A stretch of DNA of 13,063 nt from Spirochaetales bacterium. Lineage in GTDB: Bacteria > Spirochaetota > Spirochaetia > DTKZ01. The DNA lies in contig JAISQU010000246.1 in the NCBI GenBank assembly GCA_031274005.1, forward strand, positions 1-13,063. Reading direction: 5' to 3'. The first letter of the stretch is position 1. Every line of letters starts with the position of its first letter. Below, one piece after another: positions 6,208 through 13,063 of this stretch. Below the pieces are notes generated by a model. That model ran no database searches and was not told the origin of the DNA. It saw nothing but the letters and a program-made list of their open reading frames with translations. The position numbers and the translations under genes are program-made.

Positions 6208-6888
6208 ATGAAAGAAAAATTTCGTATCTACAGTAAAGCGGCGTTGCTCTTGGTCATAATAGGCTTTTTTATGCCTGTGGCCTGCGGACAAAACGGCTTG
6301 CAATTGGCGAGCTACCTGACGGGCGAAATGGGCAGAATGGGAGGAGGAGACGCCGTCGCGGCCGGGTACATGCTTTATATTATTTTTATCGCGGCAATCG
6401 CGGGCGTTGTAATAGGCGCACTGCTGCTTTCCAAAAAGAATGTCTCCATCGGTTGGGACTGGGCTTCTCTACTCGCTCTTGGTATCGCCGCTATAGTTAT
6501 CGCACTTAAGTCCGACCCCGACGCTTCACAATATTTTCAATCAGGAGTCTACGCAATTGTAACCGGAGGAATTCTCTCTGCCGTCTTTCTGCTTATCGCT
6601 TCCGCCGCTCCGCCGCCCAATACCACAGACACAAACGCCCCTGCGCCACCGGAGAACCCTTTATTTTTTGTCGGGAAAACACTATTGACTGTAAATTTAT
6701 CTGTGGCGCTACGAAAGGGGCCGGGGCTTGAATCGGAATATATCTGCAAATTAGAACAGGGAGATACTGTTACCTTCTTGAATGAAAACACGCATACCCA
6801 AGACAGGAAGGCATGGTGTAAGGTCAAAACAAAAAACAACGAAGAAGGCTGGTGTTTCGCAGATTGCCTAGGAGAATGTAACATCTAA
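6208..6888 (+). CDS. Membrane protein with C-terminal SH3b-like domain
   Basis: Encodes 226 aa from ATG 6208, with GGAGGA seven nt upstream; an in-frame TTG at 6193 overlaps that ribosome site and is unlikely. Hydrophobic segments lie at about 10-27 (ending in FFMPVACGQNG, only a poor lipobox), 54-75, 86-101 and 112-133. A Pro-rich linker (135-152) leads to an SH3b-like domain at about 157-221: a VNLSVALRKGPGLESEYICKL strand-loop-strand start and a W-containing end, NEEGWCFADCL. SH3b domains usually bind peptidoglycan or peptides outside the cytoplasm, but four membrane passes starting inside would put this one in the cytoplasm. The domain holds five cysteines (180, 204, 216, 220, 224). It is 46 nt after the 114-aa gene and probably last in the operon. 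Confidence 0.82.
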   Translation: MKEKFRIYSKAALLLVIIGFFMPVACGQNGLQLASYLTGEMGRMGGGDAVAAGYMLYIIFIAAIAGVVIGALLLSKKNVSIGWDWASLLALGIAAIVIALKSDPDASQYFQSGVYAIVTGGILSAVFLLIASAAPPPNTTDTNAPAPPENPLFFVGKTLLTVNLSVALRKGPGLESEYICKLEQGDTVTFLNENTHTQDRKAWCKVKTKNNEEGWCFADCLGECNI

Positions 6889-6917
6889 ATTTTTTAATTG
6901 GCGATAGGATTGATAAA

Positions 6918-6960
6918 AGAGTTGTTCAGAAGCAAAAGTTTCCGAACAACTCTCTTATTT
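6918..6960 (+). terminator. Probable intrinsic terminator after the envelope operon
   Basis: AGAGTTGTTC (6918-6927) pairs perfectly with GAACAACTCT (6944-6953) around a 16-nt loop that can pair further (GAA with TTC), followed by CTTATTT. The T tract is short, so efficiency is uncertain. It lies 30 nt after the stop of the SH3b protein gene. Confidence 0.55.
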
Positions 6961-6978
6961 GCCGAAGGAGTAATACTA

Positions 6979-7068
6979 ATGGCAAAGCCAACCAGCGAAT
7001 TGGAAGCCCGTATCATCACGCTGGCGTGCGGCACACCGCCACAGCGAAAAAAGGAAAAGCCTTTTTGA
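6979..7068 (+). CDS. Possible 29-aa small protein or N-terminal gene remnant
   Basis: ATG 6979 has AAGGAG eight nt upstream and opens a 29-codon frame beginning MAKPTSELEARIITLACG and ending KKEKPF. The Shine-Dalgarno spacing is ideal, yet the product is tiny and hydrophilic and is not recognised. Near its 3' end AAAAAGG (7048-7054) can pair with CCTTTTT (7060-7066), a weak terminator-like hairpin overlapping the stop codon. It could be a true small protein, a leader peptide for the next gene, or the start of a lost larger gene. Confidence 0.35.
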   Translation: MAKPTSELEARIITLACGTPPQRKKEKPF

Positions 7069-7116
7069 TTGTATTTCCCGTGATTAATCTATTAATTGCT
7101 GGCAGGAGGGTTTTAA

Positions 7117-9078
7117 ATGCGTAACATTCCTTTGCTTCTTGTAACAATTCTTGTTCTGTTCACACTCGGCTGCGAATCTTTGGCTGAGAGTGTGAGCCCG
7201 GCTCTTGGCAAACTTGTTCGCGAAAAGCGTGAACAAGAAACAATAGAGCAACAACACAGGCTGATACAGGAAAGGCGGATAGCTGAGGAACAAGCAAGGC
7301 TGCGATCTGAGGAAGCGGAGGAACAGGAAAGGATGAATTTACCTTATGATGCCGTCGATTTTGTCAGATACATACCCTCCAACCATAGGGGGTGGCGTCT
7401 TGCTTTTGAGGATTGTTCCTTCTTTGATATTAATTTAACCGGAATTAATTTTGACGATTATCAGAAATTTGACCCGCAAAGAAAATACGAAACCAATTAC
7501 GCAGATTCTTTTACCATTGAAAATTATGATAAAGGGTTTGTAGAAATATATCGTATATCGGGAAAGCTTGAGAATAGGAAGAGTCAGCAATTGAGTTTTG
7601 AATTATTCCTGACTGATAAAACCGTTTATACCAAACACGGCAATGCGATATGGTCAAGGCTAGAACTGGAGGAGTTGCTAAACTACGGGTTTGAGGGAAA
7701 ATTTGAAATGCAGTATATAAGAAATGGCACTAAACTAAATGAAAAAGCATACACAACTGACAATTATTCCAATATAAAAATCCCGGAAAACGCAGCGGAA
7801 ACCCTGACGGCATACAAAAAAAACCGCGATATATATAAAAATAACTTTACGGTCATTAGGGAATGGGTACGCAATAAGGCTTGGGGAAAGCCCTTGTGGA
7901 GTATTGATACGGATAAAACCGGAAAATTTGAAATCATCGTCAGACTGGATGTAAAAAGCAAAAAAGACGCCGCAACCGGACAAATAGTATTCAATTCCGA
8001 TATCGACGCGATTAATTACCTGCATAATGTACTATCATTTGAAGTAAAAGAGGAGACTTTTCCGGCCTTCGAAGAAAGGCTATATAAAATCTACAACCCC
8101 ATGACAGGAGAAAAAGCCGATTTGGTTACGTATTCCTATAGAATTTCAATAGCGAAGACCGTGAGCCAATACAATTATCCCTATGCCATTTCACTGGATT
8201 TAAATATTCAATTGCCGTTTTCCCGTTATCTGAAATATCGCGGCAGAGATAAACTTGGCTTGACCGATCTCGTGGATATACTCTCTTCAAGTTACGGATT
8301 CCGGTTTGGCCACCATACTACGCGCACGACAGAAAGTTCCGGAGATTATTATAGGCGCGAAGGGGTAAACATCGTGGGAGAGAATTTTGATATAAGTTAC
8401 ACTTCGTCAAAATATATCGATGGCTCGCTATTTGGGAGATATGCCGCGTTTAGGGAAAAAATTGATTCCGGCGTTAAAATACCGGGCAAAGATAGAATTA
8501 ATCAGATATTTGATGCGTCTTCCGATGCCGCCGCCCGGAGATCTCTTGCCGCTCTTGTCAGAAACTCTGGCCAGCGGAATATAAAATTCTATTATCGATC
8601 AGGGATACAACAGGATACGCTGATAAATCTCAATCTTTTGGGGAATGACCCCGGGTTTTCCCCTGACACATACAAGGCTTTGTCTGAATCGTATTGCTGG
8701 AAAGATTTCTCTTTTAAGGCTGGCGATACGGATATCCGGATTAACGCGATGTTTAAGTCAAAAGATATGGTTAATCTTCTTTCCGTTGCCGAAAAAAATA
8801 AAAGAACCTTCCAGGAAGGATCCCCAAGTCTGGGTTACTCATTTTATGCGGAATTAACCCTTAACGAATTTATTAATTTCCTTTCGTTATCCCAATTCCG
8901 TGTCATTGTAGAAAACAGTAAAGAAAATATAACGCTCGTGTATCGCTCGAGAACCTATTGCTCTTATGATGAAAGGAGCGGAGTATATAGCGGCATAGAA
9001 AGCGATTTAAAGGAAATTAACACAGCAATTGAATATAAATTGCCGTTTCGGTATGAAAACAATGGTTGGTGCTATTGA
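7117..9078 (+). CDS. Large lipoprotein of unknown function (653 aa)
   Basis: Starts at ATG 7117 with AGGAGGG upstream. A signal (residues 4-16) ends in FTLGC, giving lipid-modified Cys19. Residues about 32-72 are rich in Glu, Arg and Gln (REKREQETIEQQ, then LIQERRIAEEQARLRSEEAEEQ), a probable coiled coil that could span the periplasm or oligomerise. The remainder is a long, Tyr/Asn/Lys-rich beta-type sequence without a recognised catalytic motif. Base composition is clearly AT-richer than the flanking conserved genes, suggesting acquired or fast-evolving DNA. No gene partner follows on the same strand, so it is probably a single transcription unit after the terminator at 6918-6960. Confidence 0.85.
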   Translation: MRNIPLLLVTILVLFTLGCESLAESVSPALGKLVREKREQETIEQQHRLIQERRIAEEQARLRSEEAEEQERMNLPYDAVDFVRYIPSNHRGWRLAFEDCSFFDINLTGINFDDYQKFDPQRKYETNYADSFTIENYDKGFVEIYRISGKLENRKSQQLSFELFLTDKTVYTKHGNAIWSRLELEELLNYGFEGKFEMQYIRNGTKLNEKAYTTDNYSNIKIPENAAETLTAYKKNRDIYKNNFTVIREWVRNKAWGKPLWSIDTDKTGKFEIIVRLDVKSKKDAATGQIVFNSDIDAINYLHNVLSFEVKEETFPAFEERLYKIYNPMTGEKADLVTYSYRISIAKTVSQYNYPYAISLDLNIQLPFSRYLKYRGRDKLGLTDLVDILSSSYGFRFGHHTTRTTESSGDYYRREGVNIVGENFDISYTSSKYIDGSLFGRYAAFREKIDSGVKIPGKDRINQIFDASSDAAARRSLAALVRNSGQRNIKFYYRSGIQQDTLINLNLLGNDPGFSPDTYKALSESYCWKDFSFKAGDTDIRINAMFKSKDMVNLLSVAEKNKRTFQEGSPSLGYSFYAELTLNEFINFLSLSQFRVIVENSKENITLVYRSRTYCSYDERSGVYSGIESDLKEINTAIEYKLPFRYENNGWCY

Positions 9079-9310
9079 TTCACACCGCGCAATCTTACGG
9101 GGTACTATTCAGCGCCGCTGAATAGCAGCGCATATAACATTTTCCTATGATTGCCGGCCCCTGAAAGGGGCTGATGAACCATGCCTTTTCCAATCAGGCC
9201 GTCCGCCACGGCAGAGCGGCGTCAACACAAATAACTCCTTTGCCCCTCATTCCGGAGTATGAAACTGTTTACCGGAATGGCCCGGCAGTCTCCCCGCGGT
9301 AACATGCCTT
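9079..9310. other. Convergent intergenic region with three hairpins
   Basis: The space between the converging 653-aa lipoprotein and binding-protein genes holds perfect hairpins at 9105-9113/9117-9125 (9 bp, loop GCC), 9157-9162/9166-9171 (6 bp) and 9248-9255/9272-9279 (8 bp, 16-nt loop). None is followed by a clear T tract on either strand, so factor-independent termination is not certain. The first two look like members of the short-loop hairpin class in the arrays. No coding sequence is supported. Confidence 0.5.
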
Positions 9311-10144
9311 TTACTTCACCACGCCCTGCTCAACCACCACCGATTCGGGATCGACGGTGTTGCCGTAAACGGGAAGCAGGGTTGCCCGGTAGTCGTCGTG
9401 GAAAAAATTGGGGCCCACGCCGGAACTGATTTCCTTGTTAAGCCAATCCAGAAGGGCCTTGTTGCCCTTGCGCACCGCCGGGGCTATTGTGTCGAGGCTG
9501 CCGATGGAGCCGATGCGGGTGGAAAAGCCGGGGTTTTGAATGGCCCAGGCGAAAAGCAGGGTATTGTCCTGGGACAGGGCCGCGCCCCGGCCGTCTTTGA
9601 GCGCGTTAAAGGCTTCGGAAATTTGATCGAACTTTACGAGTTCAATTTGGGGATACTTTTCCGTAAAATACGTTTCCGCGGTAGTCCCCTTGATAACGAT
9701 GAGTTTTTTTCCCGTAAGCTGGGATATCTCCGTAATGGGCGCGGAGTCCGGGGACACAATGCCCAGGGCGACCTTCATATACGGCAGGGCAAAATCAACC
9801 ACCTCGGCACGGGCGAGCGTTACGGTAAAGTTGGCAAGGATAATATCAACCTTGTCGGACTCAAGATGCTCCACCCGGCTCGCGGGTTCCACCGTAACAA
9901 AGTCTATGGCGTTCTCGTCGCCTAACAGATCCCCGGCGATGCGGTGGGCAAAGTACACATCATAACCCTGAAATTTCCCCTGGGCGTCGACATAGCCAAA
10001 GGGATGCTTGTCCGCGAAAACGCCTATCCGCACTTTCCCGGCCTGCTTGATTTTTTCTACCGAGTCTACATCTTCTTTTGTTCCGCCCGCGAAGGCCGAA
10101 ACAGCCACAACTAAAGCCAGAATACCGGCAATAAGTTTTTTCAT
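9311..10144 (-). CDS. Polar amino-acid ABC transporter, periplasmic substrate-binding protein
   Basis: The 277-aa product captures an amino acid in the periplasm and delivers it to the permease pair encoded upstream. The start is ATG 10144, with GGAGG five nt upstream; the in-frame ATG at 10156 overlaps this ribosome site. A signal peptide (1-19) ends AFA before GG, with no lipobox cysteine. The mature part is an SBP_bac_3 domain: KVRIGVFADKHPFGYVD (37-53), PASRVEHLESDKVDIILANFTVTLARAEVVDFALPY (87-122) and GKKLIVIKGTTAETYF (145-160), with LSQDN (190-194) after them. Arg112 is the expected alpha-carboxylate ligand and Asp193 the expected amino-group ligand. The layout resembles acidic amino-acid binding proteins of the PEB1 type, but the ligand cannot be fixed from sequence alone. 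It is 17 nt after the ATPase gene and last in the operon. Confidence 0.93.
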   Translation of the reverse strand: MKKLIAGILALVVAVSAFAGGTKEDVDSVEKIKQAGKVRIGVFADKHPFGYVDAQGKFQGYDVYFAHRIAGDLLGDENAIDFVTVEPASRVEHLESDKVDIILANFTVTLARAEVVDFALPYMKVALGIVSPDSAPITEISQLTGKKLIVIKGTTAETYFTEKYPQIELVKFDQISEAFNALKDGRGAALSQDNTLLFAWAIQNPGFSTRIGSIGSLDTIAPAVRKGNKALLDWLNKEISSGVGPNFFHDDYRATLLPVYGNTVDPESVVVEQGVVK

Positions 10145-10161
10145 ACTCTCCTCCATGTAGA

Positions 10162-10953
10162 TTAAAATTGAAATATATTCAAAAACCGGCGGGCCCGTTC
10201 CGTTTTAGGTTTGACAAAGAAATCCCCGGGCGGGCTGTCCTCGACGACTTCTCCTTCATCCATAAAAACGATACGGTCCGCGGCAGCTTTTGCGAACTGC
10301 ATTTCATGTGTAACGATGACCATAGTCATCCGGCTCCTTGCCAATTCCAGCATGACATCCAGAACCTCGCGTACCATCTCCGGGTCCAGCGCCGCGGTAA
10401 TCTCGTCAAAGAGCATTATTTCCGGCTCCATCACAAGAGCCCGGATTATGGCGGCCCGCTGTTTTTGTCCCCCCGAAAGCTGCCGGGGAAAAGCCGTGCG
10501 CTTCTCATACAAGCCGACCCTTTCAAGCAAAACTCTGGCCGCAGTTTCAGCCTCCTTCCGTTTGCGCTTCTGTACCTTAAGCGGCCCCAAAAGAATATTT
10601 TCCAGCACCGTCATGTGGGGAAAAAGTTCATAACTCTGAAACACCATGCCGATTTTCTGCCGGATAAGCCGCCAGTCGGTTTTCTCCGTGGTGAGAACCC
10701 CGCCGTCCAGCAGAATTTCCCCGGCCTGAATACGCTCCAGCCCGTTCATGCAGCGCAGGAGGGTACTCTTTCCGCAGCCCGAGGGACCCAGGACAACCAC
10801 GACTTCCTGCTTGTCTATCCTCAGCGAAATATCCCTAAGCGCGGGAACCCCGTCATACTCCTTGCGCAGATGAGAAATTTCCAAAAGAGGCGCTCCCCGC
10901 TCCTCGGCGGGTTTGACCGCGTTTAGCCTGTCCAGGATCATCGTATCCGTCAT
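10162..10953 (-). CDS. Polar amino-acid ABC transporter, ATP-binding protein (GlnQ type)
   Basis: The 263-aa ATPase powers the importer from the cytoplasmic face. Walker A is GPSGCGKST (56-64), the Q-loop is FQSYELFP (Gln106), the signature is LSGGQKQR (159-166), Walker B is IMLFDE (179-184) and the switch histidine is in VTHEM (His216). The segment after Walker B reads ITAALDPE, where the family normally has PTSALDPE; this is a minor change that keeps the D-loop Asp190. About 20 extra residues precede the usual start at PLLEISHLRKEY, which is slightly long for the family. The gene follows the second permease by 10 nt, within an operon of permease, permease, ATPase and binding protein. Identification is strong. 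Confidence 0.95.
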   Translation of the reverse strand: MTDTMILDRLNAVKPAEERGAPLLEISHLRKEYDGVPALRDISLRIDKQEVVVVLGPSGCGKSTLLRCMNGLERIQAGEILLDGGVLTTEKTDWRLIRQKIGMVFQSYELFPHMTVLENILLGPLKVQKRKRKEAETAARVLLERVGLYEKRTAFPRQLSGGQKQRAAIIRALVMEPEIMLFDEITAALDPEMVREVLDVMLELARSRMTMVIVTHEMQFAKAAADRIVFMDEGEVVEDSPPGDFFVKPKTERARRFLNIFQF

Positions 10954-10963
10954 ATCCGCCGCC

Positions 10964-11641
10964 TCAACTTTGCCACCGCCGCTCCAGACGCTTTGACAGG
11001 CGGGACACGGGCATGCAGAGAATAAAGTAGAGAAAAAATATCAGCCCGTAGACCCAGAAAGCCGCGGTGGGACTTTTCAAAAAATTGCTTTCAATAATCT
11101 GCTGGCCGACCTTGAGCATCTCAACAATGCCGATAAGCACCACCAGGGATGTGGTTTTTATCATCCGGGTTGTGAGGTTAATCGCCCCCGGCACAAGACG
11201 GCGCGCCGCCTGGGGAATAATGACGTACAGATACAACTGGACCTCCGAAAGCCCCAGAGCGTGAGCGCTCTCGTACTGATGCCTGTGGAGGCTGGTAACC
11301 GCGCCCCGGACTATGTCTCCCATTTCCGCTGTTCCCCACAGGGTAAACACCAGAACCGCCGCCGCCGCCGCGCTCAGGTTTATGTGAAAGTTCCGGGCGA
11401 GGCCAAAGTAAAAAATAAAAAGCCACACCAAAACGGGAATAATCCGCATGGCCTCCAAATAAAAACGGCACAGAAACCGCAGGGCGGCGTTCCGGCGGGT
11501 CATAAGAATCCCGAAGGGGACGCCCAAAACCATGGAAAAAGCCACGGCGATAAAGGCGATCCGGGCGGTAACCGCAAGCCCCAGAAGGAGCCTTTGGAGG
11601 TTTACCCCCTCGATCAAAACCCTAATTCCCAAATCCCGCAT
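10964..11641 (-). CDS. Polar amino-acid ABC transporter, permease 2 (HisM type)
   Basis: Encodes 225 aa of inner-membrane permease. Hydrophobic segments lie at about 20-47, 60-80, 89-103, 162-174 and 194-214. The ATPase-contacting EAA loop is at about 115-146 (HQYESAHALGLSEVQLYLYV, then IIPQAARRLVPG), with the family segment EAMRIIPVLVWLFIFYFGL at 63-81. Its start ATG lies inside the end of the upstream permease gene (20-bp overlap, different frame), so the two are translationally linked and likely form a heterodimeric channel. Substrate unknown beyond polar amino acids. Confidence 0.93.
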   Translation of the reverse strand: MRDLGIRVLIEGVNLQRLLLGLAVTARIAFIAVAFSMVLGVPFGILMTRRNAALRFLCRFYLEAMRIIPVLVWLFIFYFGLARNFHINLSAAAAAVLVFTLWGTAEMGDIVRGAVTSLHRHQYESAHALGLSEVQLYLYVIIPQAARRLVPGAINLTTRMIKTTSLVVLIGIVEMLKVGQQIIESNFLKSPTAAFWVYGLIFFLYFILCMPVSRLSKRLERRWQS

Positions 11642-12293
11642 AGCGCAGCCTCCTTTCCGCGAACCGGAACAATCCCGAAAGGGGAAGGAGCAAAATCAAA
11701 TACCCGGCCACCAGCATGAGGAGTGCCTCGTTGGTTTTGTAGTACAAACCGATAAGGTCTTTGGCCAGGGACATTAAATCCGCCAGGGCAACGATGCTGA
11801 CTACGCTGGTTTCCTTTAAAAGAAAAATCACATTCGCCCCCAGAGCGGGCGCCGCCACCGCCAAGGCCTGGGGCAGCGCCACATAGCGGACAAGCTGGGA
11901 CCGCGAAAGGCCGATGGAAAGCCCCGATTCTATCTGCCCCCTGCCAATTGCCTCCAGCCCGCCCCGGAAAGCCTCCGCCATATAGCTGCCTCCCAGAAAG
12001 GACAAGCCGGTTACAGCGCAGGTAAAAGAATCGAAGGTAATCCCCACACGGGGCAACCCGAAGTAGAGGAAAAAAAGCTGAATCACCAGAGGCGTATTCC
12101 GGGAAAGTTCTATATAAACGCCCGCGGCGCTCCTTAAAACCGGAATACGGTAATACCGGACAATGGCGCAGAAAAGCCCGATTATCAGGGAGAAAAGCAC
12201 CCCAAAAAAGCAGAGTTCCAGAACAAGCCCCATGGCCTCAATATAAAGAGGAGTAAATTTTACTATAAAAGCCGTATCCACCATGTATCCCAT
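11622..12293 (-). CDS. Polar amino-acid ABC transporter, permease 1 (HisQ type)
   Basis: Encodes 223 aa. Membrane segments are at about 18-46, 54-80, 88-105, 141-170 and 187-211. The family hallmark RNTPLVIQLFFLYFGLP is at 65-81, and the EAA loop QIESGLSIGLSRSQLVRYVA is at 120-139, followed by LPQAL. ATG 12293 has AGGA five nt upstream; an alternative ATG three codons in is possible. First gene of the four-gene importer operon, 34 nt or so downstream of the predicted transcription start. Confidence 0.93.
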   Translation of the reverse strand: MGYMVDTAFIVKFTPLYIEAMGLVLELCFFGVLFSLIIGLFCAIVRYYRIPVLRSAAGVYIELSRNTPLVIQLFFLYFGLPRVGITFDSFTCAVTGLSFLGGSYMAEAFRGGLEAIGRGQIESGLSIGLSRSQLVRYVALPQALAVAAPALGANVIFLLKETSVVSIVALADLMSLAKDLIGLYYKTNEALLMLVAGYLILLLPLSGLFRFAERRLRYAGFGN

Positions 12294-12320
12294 ATAAATC
12301 CTATAAATTCAATTATTATC

Positions 12321-12354
12321 ATTTCATAGTAATATTATATGTTTTATATGAAAT
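12321..12354. promoter_or_regulatory. Inverted repeat over the ABC operon promoter, putative operator
   Basis: ATTTCATA (12321-12328) and TATGAAAT (12347-12354) are exact inverted copies separated by 18 nt. The centre of symmetry falls on the -10 box, the usual position for a repressor site. The surrounding AT-rich sequence raises the chance of a random palindrome. Confidence 0.4.
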
Positions 12355-12362
12355 AAATGCAA
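12334..12362 (-). promoter_or_regulatory. Sigma70-type promoter of the amino-acid ABC operon
   Basis: On the minus strand, TTGCAT (12362-12357) and a perfect TATAAT (12339-12334) are separated by 17 nt. AT-rich DNA upstream (A and T tracts at 12363-12392) could act as an UP element. Confidence 0.8.
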
Positions 12363-12412
12363 GCGCTTTTTTCAAAAAAATAAGAAATTAAAAGATCTGG
12401 TTCAAAAATGAA

Positions 12413-12880
12413 AACCGTAATCCCTCGTACGCATTTTTTGCCACGCTATAACAAGCAAGCCAGGGAATTGCCCTGCGGCAATTCCTTGGTCCGACAAAAG
12501 GTCACCGCCGCCTGTATACCGTGATGGCGGCAGCCGGTTGTGATAAAAACAGGCATTTGCGCTTCGCGCAAATTGCCTGGTGGCAGTTCACGCAAATTGT
12601 TCCCCAATTGCGCCGCTTGGTTTTACGCAGAAAATGCTTTCAGCATTTTCCGGCTTGGTTCTGAGCTGCCGCTCGCAAAAAACCAGGCCAGGAAATCGCA
12701 CGGCGAAGCCGTGCGCTTGCAAAATAGGGCAAAACGGCCCGGCGTATACGAAAACCCTGCCGTTATATTCCGGCAGCCTGCCTTTAGGCAGGCTGTACGC
12801 CGGCTTTACGCTCCAATCTTTTGGCTAACGCCAAAAGGATTGCCCCTCCAATCCCCTTGCGCCCCACGGGCTTCACAAAA
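12413..12880. repeat. Second intergenic array of short-loop hairpins
   Basis: Between the 5S rRNA gene and the ABC promoter lies a run of hairpins with tight loops: 12464-12472/12477-12485 (9 bp, loop CTGC), 12556-12562/12566-12572 (7 bp, loop TTC, extended by AGGCA/TGCCT), 12630-12638/12642-12650 (9 bp, loop TTC), 12697-12704/12708-12715 (8 bp, loop GAA), 12775-12782/12787-12794 (8 bp, loop TTTA) and 12818-12825/12830-12837 (8 bp, loop TAAC). Stem sequences differ from each other. CCCCTCCAATCCC at 12843-12855 matches 4142-4154 exactly, and both copies are followed by a TGCGC/CGCGC-like end. An open frame at 12540-13007 crosses the array but has no protein-like content. No other gene is seen here. 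Confidence 0.75.
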
Positions 12881-13000
12881 TGGTTTAATTTTGGAACCGG
12901 CTCTTATCGTATTTTTTTCTTCCGTATGTGTTCTCCGCGCTTATCATTCTTTTTTTATTTGGGATAGGCGGAGTTCGTTCGCACGGGTTTTTTTCTCTTC

Positions 13001-13011
13001 TAAATAAAAAA
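13001..13011 (-). terminator. T tract following 5S rRNA
   Basis: Directly after the 3' end of 5S, the minus strand reads TTTTTTATTT. With the terminal 5S helix just before it, this may serve as the end signal of the rRNA operon. The pairing 5' strand of the helix is outside the window. Confidence 0.45.
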
Positions 13012-13063
13012 GCCTGGCGACGACCTACTCTCCCACCCATAACAGGCAGTACCATCGGCGCAG
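13012..13063 (-). rRNA. rrf: 5S ribosomal RNA, 3' half (cut by window edge)
   Basis: The reverse complement contains GGGTGGGAGAGTAGGTCGTC followed by GCCAGGC, the conserved 3' part of bacterial 5S rRNA including the closing-stem strand. About 52 nt of the gene are inside the window; the 5' half and presumably the 23S and 16S genes lie to the right. It is transcribed away from them into this window. Confidence 0.93.

Noticed and set aside
9105..9125. Strong terminator for the 653-aa lipoprotein gene
   Set aside because: The 9-bp stem is perfect but is not followed by a T tract on either strand, so I list it only as a hairpin in the intergenic entry.
4205..9138. CGCATATAAC at 4205-4214 and 9129-9138 as attachment-site-like direct repeats around the accessory block
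   Set aside because: Both follow a hairpin and flank the block, but a 10-nt match is expected by chance many times in a window this long. No integrase, transposase or tRNA is present.
12540..13007. Plus-strand frame of 155 codons near the 5S gene
   Set aside because: It runs through the hairpin array, has no ribosome site or recognisable domain, and the bases are explained by palindromes.

Overview
The window looks like chromosomal DNA of a spirochaete, most likely a Treponema-type organism of moderately high GC. This is inferred from the many lipoprotein signals, the style of the cheW and aminotransferase genes, the spirochaete-like lipoproteins and the short XRE regulator. No species is assigned. 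The left third and right third carry GC-richer, mostly conserved genes on the minus strand. The middle (about 4374-9078) is AT-richer, mostly on the plus strand, and encodes poorly known envelope proteins.

Left block, minus strand, read from 4013 down to 1: cheW (chemotaxis coupling protein, start corrected to 3956, with a good sigma70-type promoter), a DegT/DnrJ/EryC1-family protein that lacks the usual PLP lysine, a spirochaete-type lipoprotein, and the first 351 codons of a fused NAD(P)H-hydrate epimerase/dehydratase (Nnr) running off the window edge. The last gene is open at the edge and easy to miss.

Middle block: a short XRE-type regulator (start corrected to 4715) is divergent from a plus-strand operon of a lipoprotein with seven YWxDG repeats (probable seven-bladed beta-propeller), a 114-aa unknown protein overlapping it by ATGA, and a 226-aa membrane protein with a C-terminal SH3b-like domain. 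The 118-nt divergent region holds a consensus-like promoter (TTGACC-17-TATGAT) covered by three related palindromic elements, which looks like an autoregulated repressor switch. After a probable terminator come a 29-codon ORF and a 653-aa lipoprotein of unknown function.

Right block, minus strand: a complete polar amino-acid ABC importer (permease, permease, ATPase, periplasmic binding protein) behind a strong promoter (TTGCAT-17-TATAAT) whose -10 box lies at the centre of an inverted repeat. The window ends in the 3' half of a 5S rRNA on the minus strand.

Two intergenic stretches (about 4041-4370 and 12413-12880) are packed with perfect short-loop hairpins whose stems differ in sequence. 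The two stretches share a 13-nt motif, and no protein-coding gene is convincing in them. Together with the XRE-controlled envelope cassette and the lysine-less aminotransferase homologue, they are the most interesting parts of the window.
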